NCBI GenBank assembly: GCA_012517645.1
Contig: JAAYUR010000268.1
Coordinates: 1-9,882 of the forward strand
Length of the DNA: 9,882 nucleotides
Direction: 5' to 3'
From: Treponema sp.
GTDB lineage: Bacteria > Spirochaetota > Spirochaetia > Treponematales > UBA12059
Below the pieces are notes generated by a model that was not told where the DNA came from, did not search any database, and was given only the letters and a program-made list of their open reading frames with translations. Shown piece after piece: positions 6,973-9,882 of this stretch. Positions within the stretch are counted from its first letter, which is position 1. The number at the start of each line of letters is the position of its first letter. Both the position numbers and the translations under genes were made by a program.

Positions 6973-7794
6973 TCAGGCTTTCGGAGTTCCAGGATCGGCT
7001 GAGGTAGGGATACCCGATGGGGGCTTCCGCCTCAGCTGGGCGGCGAAAAGGGCGGCCTTCTCGAAAATCGAGACGAACACGATCGCCCCCGCCGCGTATT
7101 CCAAGCTTCTCCAGACCCAGGTGATTTCCCACCGCACCACGGCGCGGAGAATCTCAAGGGTAAAGAGAGCCATGGTGGAGAAAATGGCCGCCTTGCCCAT
7201 GAGGGTGGACTGTGTCCGTATGGGACGACGAGCCATCAGGAGGACCGCCATTCCCGCACCCTGGAATACCAACCGAACGATCACGGTCCAGAAGAACCAT
7301 TCCGGTATAAGTCCATAATAATGAAACACGATGGACAGAACAATGAGGACGCTGTAGTCGCTGATCGCGTCCAGCATGCGCCCTATGAAGGTGACCTGAC
7401 GGGAGGCCCGGGATATCCACCCGTCCGCGAAATCCGTCAAGAAGGCGAGGCTTACAAGCACCAGGAGGGGGGCCTTTATGGGGTATTCCTTGGAAGCCAC
7501 GATCAGGATCAGGAGGGTCGGCAGCGAGGAGATGCGAGCCAGGGTAACCTCGTTCGCCAGATTGACCCGTGCCAGGCTCCGGCCGTCCTCCACCAGGGCG
7601 AAGCTCTTGCGGAAGGCCAGAAGGAAGGCCAGGATAGCGAGGTGGAAAATCAGAGTCGTGGAAAGGAAGAGGCGCAAATACGAACCGTTCATCCGGTAGG
7701 CGAGAAAGAAAGCCAGGAAAAGCAGAACCTGGAACACGAGGAACCCGGAGACGCTCAGATAGATGCTGCGGGAGAGCCGGGTTCGATCGTTCAT
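6973..7794 (-). CDS. CDP-alcohol phosphatidyltransferase with extra N-terminal membrane module
   Basis: Integral membrane enzyme of the CDP-OH-P transferase family, which moves a phosphatidyl group (or another CDP-linked phosphate moiety) onto an alcohol acceptor. From the ATG at 7794 it has 273 residues. Two helices (about 10-33 and 39-60) precede the usual core, which opens near residue 78 with 'VNLANEVTLARI'. The signature D-x2-DG-x2-(A)R-x8-G-x3-D-x3-D is complete at Asp121, Asp124, Gly125, Arg129, Gly138, Asp142 and Asp146, except that the Ala before Arg is Ser128. Further helices run to about 252, then a polar Pro-rich tail. The ATG at 7794 is preferred: AAGGG lies 11 nt upstream, whereas the in-frame GTG at 7806 directly abuts that AAGG, leaving no spacer. 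It lies 46 bp after the PgsA-like gene on the same strand, so it is likely co-transcribed. The acceptor alcohol (serine, inositol phosphate, glycerol phosphate, choline or other) cannot be read; divergence from PgsA suggests a different product. Confidence 0.85.
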   Translation of the reverse strand: MNDRTRLSRSIYLSVSGFLVFQVLLFLAFFLAYRMNGSYLRLFLSTTLIFHLAILAFLLAFRKSFALVEDGRSLARVNLANEVTLARISSLPTLLILIVASKEYPIKAPLLVLVSLAFLTDFADGWISRASRQVTFIGRMLDAISDYSVLIVLSIVFHYYGLIPEWFFWTVIVRLVFQGAGMAVLLMARRPIRTQSTLMGKAAIFSTMALFTLEILRAVVRWEITWVWRSLEYAAGAIVFVSIFEKAALFAAQLRRKPPSGIPTSADPGTPKA

Positions 7795-7840
7795 TTCCGT
7801 ATGCACCCTTGTATCGTTTCGCCGCCCGCTAGTATCCGGG

Positions 7841-8419
7841 CTAGGCCGCGGCGTCCGGCTTCAAGCCCCGGGAGTAATCCAGCGTCGTCCAGACCGCCGT
7901 AGCCGCGGTAATCCACATCAACGCTTTTTGAAGGAAGGCAAGGACGGCCACGGAAAACGCCAGGGCCGGAACGGCTCGGGCGGTGACCAAGGTCAGGACG
8001 GCTCCGCAGGCCACGGCGTAGATTACGGCCTTGATCTTGCCGCTTGGCCGGGCGGATATCACGATGTTCTTGCGCATGGCGAGCAGCCGGACAAACGAGA
8101 CCGTGATGTCCCGATACAGAACCAGGAGGAAGACCCAGGCGGGCAGGAACCCCGTCACCAGGAAGGCCAGGAAATAGGTCAGCCGGCTGAAGGAGTCCGC
8201 GAAGGGATCGTAGAATTTCCCGAAATCCGTCACGGATCCCGTCTTTCGCGCGATTTTCCCGTCCAGGAGGTCGGTGATTTCCATTACAATGAACAGGCCC
8301 CAGTACAGGATGGCCGCCCAGAGGGGGGCTTCCCCGTTCTTCGTGAGCGTGGTAAAAAGCGCGAAGAACAGCGGGGACAATCCTACCCGGATGGTCGTGA
8401 CAAGGCTGGGAAGGGTCAT
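7841..8419 (-). CDS. pgsA: Phosphatidylglycerophosphate synthase-like CDP-alcohol phosphatidyltransferase
   Basis: Likely makes phosphatidylglycerophosphate from CDP-diacylglycerol and glycerol-3-phosphate in the inner membrane, the committed step to phosphatidylglycerol and cardiolipin. The length of 192 residues is typical for PgsA. The start 'MTLPSLVTTIRVGLSP' matches the usual PgsA opening, which supports the ATG at 8419 over the upstream TTG at 8455. The signature is complete at Asp50, Asp53, Gly54, Ala57, Arg58, Gly67, Asp71 and Asp75, embedded in 'VTDFGKFYDPFAD', which is close to PgsA. A second PgsA-like stretch follows at 103-130 ('YRD' through 'PSGKIKA'). Membrane helices lie at about 5-24, 33-50, 80-101, 105-115, 130-149 and 151-175. 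There is no Shine-Dalgarno before the ATG, and a promoter lies immediately upstream, which suggests leaderless translation. First gene of the minus-strand lipid unit. The PgsA role is likely, but other CDP-alcohol transferases share most of these motifs. Confidence 0.85.
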   Translation of the reverse strand: MTLPSLVTTIRVGLSPLFFALFTTLTKNGEAPLWAAILYWGLFIVMEITDLLDGKIARKTGSVTDFGKFYDPFADSFSRLTYFLAFLVTGFLPAWVFLLVLYRDITVSFVRLLAMRKNIVISARPSGKIKAVIYAVACGAVLTLVTARAVPALAFSVAVLAFLQKALMWITAATAVWTTLDYSRGLKPDAAA

Positions 8420-8425
8420 GGGGCG

Positions 8426-8455
8426 ATGATAGCCGGGAGGTATTCGAGGTGTCAA
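8426..8455 (-). promoter_or_regulatory. Sigma70-type promoter for the lipid gene unit, predicting a leaderless mRNA
   Basis: On the minus strand a perfect -35 box TTGACA (8455-8450) is followed after 18 bp by TATCAT (8431-8426), five of six matches to the -10 consensus. Seven bases further lies 8419, the A of the PgsA-like start codon, so the expected transcription start coincides with translation start. This fits the missing Shine-Dalgarno. The promoter overlaps the ribosome binding site and start region of the divergent phosphatase gene. Confidence 0.6.
8435..8440 (+). promoter_or_regulatory. Ribosome binding site for the HAD phosphatase gene
   Basis: GGGAGG lies 8 nt before a GTG at 8449. 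A weaker GAGG (8446-8449) lies 5 nt before the in-frame ATG at 8455, and AAGGG (8458-8462) lies 4 nt before the ATG at 8467. The first is the strongest match and favours the GTG, but the choice is not certain. Confidence 0.5.
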
Positions 8456-9267
8456 TGAAGGGTGCGATGGGAGAACCCCGCGGTATCGAGGAGTTGGAAG
8501 CGGCCCGGGCCGGGGAAGTCCGGTTTGTCCTCTTCGATATCGACGACACGATCACGGAATTCGGTCGGCTCCCCGAGGAGTCCTACTCCGCCCTGTGGCG
8601 CCTGAACCGGGCGGGCCTTTCAGCCGTTCCCGTCACGGGACGGCCCGCCGGCTGGTGCGACCTGATCGCCCGGCAGTGGCCCGTGGACGCCGTGGTCGGA
8701 GAGAACGGTGCCTTCGCGTTTTATATGGAAGACGGGAGGCTCGAACATCTCTTCCACCCCGAATCCCGGGATCCCCGGGCCGCCCGGGCTCGGCTGGATC
8801 CCCTTCAGGAGTTTGTCCTTTCGGAGGTCCCCGGGGCCCGGACGGCCAAGGACCAGTTCTCCCGGCTTTTCGACCTTGCCATCGACTTTGCGGAGGAAGA
8901 ACCCGTGCTGCCCTTGGAGACCGCGGTCCGGATACGGGATCTCTGCGAATCCCGGGGCGCCCGGGCCAAGATCTCTTCCATCCATGTGAACGCCTGGTAC
9001 GGGACCTACGACAAGCTGTCCATGGCCGAACTGTATTTGACTCGGCGCTACGGCTGGGATCCGGTGCGGGACCTCGGTCGGGTCGTGTACTTCGGGGATT
9101 CCCCCAACGACGAGCCGATGTTCGCCCGCTTCCCCCTTTCCGTGGGAGTCTCGAACGTCCGCCGTTTTCTGCCCCTCATGAAGACGCTTCCGGCCTTCAT
9201 CACCTCCGCCTCCCACGGCCGCGGCTTCGCGGAGGGGGTGGATCGCCTCCTGGGTCTGCGGGTATAG
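8449..9267 (+). CDS. HAD-superfamily (subfamily IIB) phosphatase
   Basis: Cytosolic Mg-dependent phosphohydrolase, probably acting on a sugar phosphate or similar small molecule. From the GTG at 8449 it has 272 residues, normal for HAD-IIB. Motif I is 'FDIDDT' with nucleophile Asp30 and general acid Asp32. Motif II is 'PVTGRP' with Thr63. The IIB cap lies between, opening with 'VVGENGAF' (82-89) and running to about 185. Motif III Lys189 is in 'YDKLSM'. Motif IV is 'YFGDSPNDEPMF' with Asp217 and Asp221. All catalytic residues are present. The layout recalls mannosyl-3-phosphoglycerate and sucrose-phosphate phosphatases, but the family is broad and the substrate cannot be named. The ATGs at 8455 and 8467 are alternative starts; all precede motif I and leave the domain intact. 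It is divergent from the PgsA-like gene with 29 bp between start codons, so its own promoter must lie inside that gene; I could not find a convincing one. Downstream is a 163-bp gap. Confidence 0.88.
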   Translation: MSMKGAMGEPRGIEELEAARAGEVRFVLFDIDDTITEFGRLPEESYSALWRLNRAGLSAVPVTGRPAGWCDLIARQWPVDAVVGENGAFAFYMEDGRLEHLFHPESRDPRAARARLDPLQEFVLSEVPGARTAKDQFSRLFDLAIDFAEEEPVLPLETAVRIRDLCESRGARAKISSIHVNAWYGTYDKLSMAELYLTRRYGWDPVRDLGRVVYFGDSPNDEPMFARFPLSVGVSNVRRFLPLMKTLPAFITSASHGRGFAEGVDRLLGLRV

Positions 9268-9269
9268 GG

Positions 9270-9288
9270 CCGTGCGGCGGGCGCACGG
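9270..9288 (+). terminator. Weak candidate terminator hairpin after the HAD gene
   Basis: A 7-bp perfect GC-rich stem (9270-9276 with 9282-9288, loop GCGGG) starts 3 bp after the phosphatase stop codon. The position suits a terminator, but no T tract follows, so intrinsic termination is doubtful. Confidence 0.3.
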
Positions 9289-9323
9289 AAGCTTCGATCG
9301 TTTCCAGCGGCATTCTCCACGCC

Positions 9324-9351
9324 TTGACCGGGTTCCGGTTCGGGATATGTT
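9324..9351 (+). promoter_or_regulatory. Possible sigma70 promoter for the histidine kinase gene
   Basis: TTGACC (9324-9329, five of six matches) and TATGTT (9346-9351, four of six) are spaced by 16 bp. Transcription would begin near 9358, just before the large palindrome, placing that palindrome at the 5' end of the kinase mRNA. The match is moderate, and the region could instead be part of a repeat. Confidence 0.35.
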
Positions 9352-9363
9352 TGTTAGAAGGAG

Positions 9364-9402
9364 GAGCCAATTTCAAAAGTGACCGACTTTTGAAATTGGC
9401 TC
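9364..9402. repeat. Perfect 17-bp inverted repeat with 5-nt loop
   Basis: The arms 9364-9380 (GAGCCAATTTCAAAAGT) and 9386-9402 are exact reverse complements around the loop GACCG. The composition is AT-rich in a GC-rich setting. It ends 28 bp before the kinase ATG. No T tract follows, so it is not a standard terminator. A strong Shine-Dalgarno-like AAGGAGGAG (9358-9366) overlaps the left arm but has no well-placed start codon. It may be an mRNA leader hairpin, an operator for a dimeric regulator, or a dispersed repeat. I recall its out-of-frame translation ('ANFKS...LLKLA') in spurious treponeme ORFs, which favours a dispersed repeat. Confidence 0.75.
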
Positions 9403-9430
9403 GAAGCTCAGCGCAATCCGGAGCGTATCT

Positions 9431-9882
9431 ATGAAAAGCGCCATCAGGATCACCTTGATCTATATCGCGGTAGCTTCCTTGTGGATCCTGCTCTCGGACC
9501 GGGCCGTCTCCCTGGTCACGGACGATGTCGGCTCCCTGACCTTCTACTCGAGCGTCAAGGGACTCTTCTACGTAACGGTCACCGGCCTGATGCTGTTTCT
9601 CATGATCCGGAAGGAGATCTCCGTCCGAAACGACGTGATACGCGAGCTGAACCGGACGCTGGAAGTCAAGGGCGAGTTGATCCACGAACTTCACCACAGG
9701 ATCGGGAACAATATCCAGGTTATCCTGGGGGTCCTGGGACTGGAGACCCGGGAGGGCGATTTTTCCGCGGAAGCCAAGGACAGGATCGTGCATCGCCTCT
9801 TGGCTATGCGTTCGGTCTACGACATCGTCTACGATTACGAGGACATGCGGGAGATTTCCCTTCGGAAGGTCCTCGCGGCCTA
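9431..9882 (+). CDS. Membrane sensor histidine kinase, HisKA_2 type (N-terminal part, cut by window edge)
   Basis: The first 150 residues of a two-component sensor kinase; the reading frame is open at the right edge. Two membrane helices (about 6-21 and 44-59) flank a short extracytoplasmic loop with 'WILLSD' and, before TM2, 'VKG'. This resembles a small N-terminal membrane module seen in many PAS- and GGDEF-type signalling proteins. A linker coiled coil (about 62-82) leads to the HisKA_2 H-box 'ELHHRIGNNIQVILGVLGLE' (86-105). His89, just before the conserved Arg, is the likely phospho-acceptor. The region 'HRLLAMRSVYDIVYDYED' (about 121-138) matches the second dimerisation helix of this class. 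The ATPase domain lies beyond the window. Here the H-box follows TM2 almost directly, with no PAS domain. GGAG (9420-9423) lies 7 nt before the ATG. The partner response regulator is not visible and the signal is unknown. Confidence 0.8.
   Translation, partial: MKSAIRITLIYIAVASLWILLSDRAVSLVTDDVGSLTFYSSVKGLFYVTVTGLMLFLMIRKEISVRNDVIRELNRTLEVKGELIHELHHRIGNNIQVILGVLGLETREGDFSAEAKDRIVHRLLAMRSVYDIVYDYEDMREISLRKVLAA

Noticed and set aside
6206..7318. A 370-codon plus-strand frame over the helical-protein gene and the second transferase gene
   Set aside because: It starts inside the structured repeat and runs antisense to two genes with good motifs or start sites. Its Ser/Arg-rich translation has no recognisable fold.
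8397..8430. Promoter for the HAD phosphatase starting from GTGACA (8397-8402)
   Set aside because: No acceptable -10 box lies at 16-18 bp; the nearest AT-rich hexamers are more than 20 bp away.
7321..8458. Plus-strand open frames opposite the two CDP-alcohol phosphatidyltransferases
   Set aside because: They are antisense shadows rich in Gly, Gln, Asp and Arg, while the minus strand carries complete enzyme signatures in both genes.

Overview
The window is a GC-rich, gene-dense stretch of bacterial chromosome with nine genes, one of them cut by the right edge. A spirochaete is the best guess, for two reasons. The adaptor of the efflux pump lacks the alpha-helical hairpin, as in the Borrelia adaptor BesA. 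I also recall the 17-bp-arm palindrome near the right end and relatives of the 204-residue helical protein from treponeme-like genomes. This placement is inference, because there is no rRNA or other marker gene here.

Left part (47-6127, + strand): a tight four-gene operon for a tripartite RND efflux system. The order is outer-membrane TolC-type factor, short lipoprotein adaptor, inner-membrane RND pump, and a 91-residue PII-like protein that overlaps the pump stop codon by ATGA. Spacings are 0 bp, 10 bp and a 4-bp overlap, so the genes are almost certainly co-transcribed. The first three would form one trans-envelope pump. The fourth is probably a cytosolic sensor or modulator of it.

Middle (6128-6282): a tail-to-tail intergenic gap holding a compact structured element of about 120 bp. 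Imperfect terminal inverted repeats of the 'CCACAGAGACGCAGAG' type enclose three abutting hairpins, so either strand could fold as a cloverleaf.

Right-middle (6283-8419, - strand): a three-gene unit read right to left. It has a PgsA-like CDP-alcohol phosphatidyltransferase, a second and larger CDP-alcohol phosphatidyltransferase with an extra N-terminal membrane module, and a soluble helical protein of unknown function. A near-consensus sigma70 promoter (8426-8455) sits so close to the PgsA-like gene that transcription should start at its ATG, which predicts a leaderless mRNA. The theme is phospholipid head-group synthesis.

Right end (8449-9882, + strand): a HAD-IIB phosphatase divergent from the lipid genes, with only 29 bp between the two starts. 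A 163-bp gap follows, holding a possible promoter and a perfect 17-bp inverted repeat. The last gene is the start of a membrane histidine kinase of the HisKA_2 type, cut by the window edge. No rRNA, tRNA, transposase gene or CRISPR array was seen.
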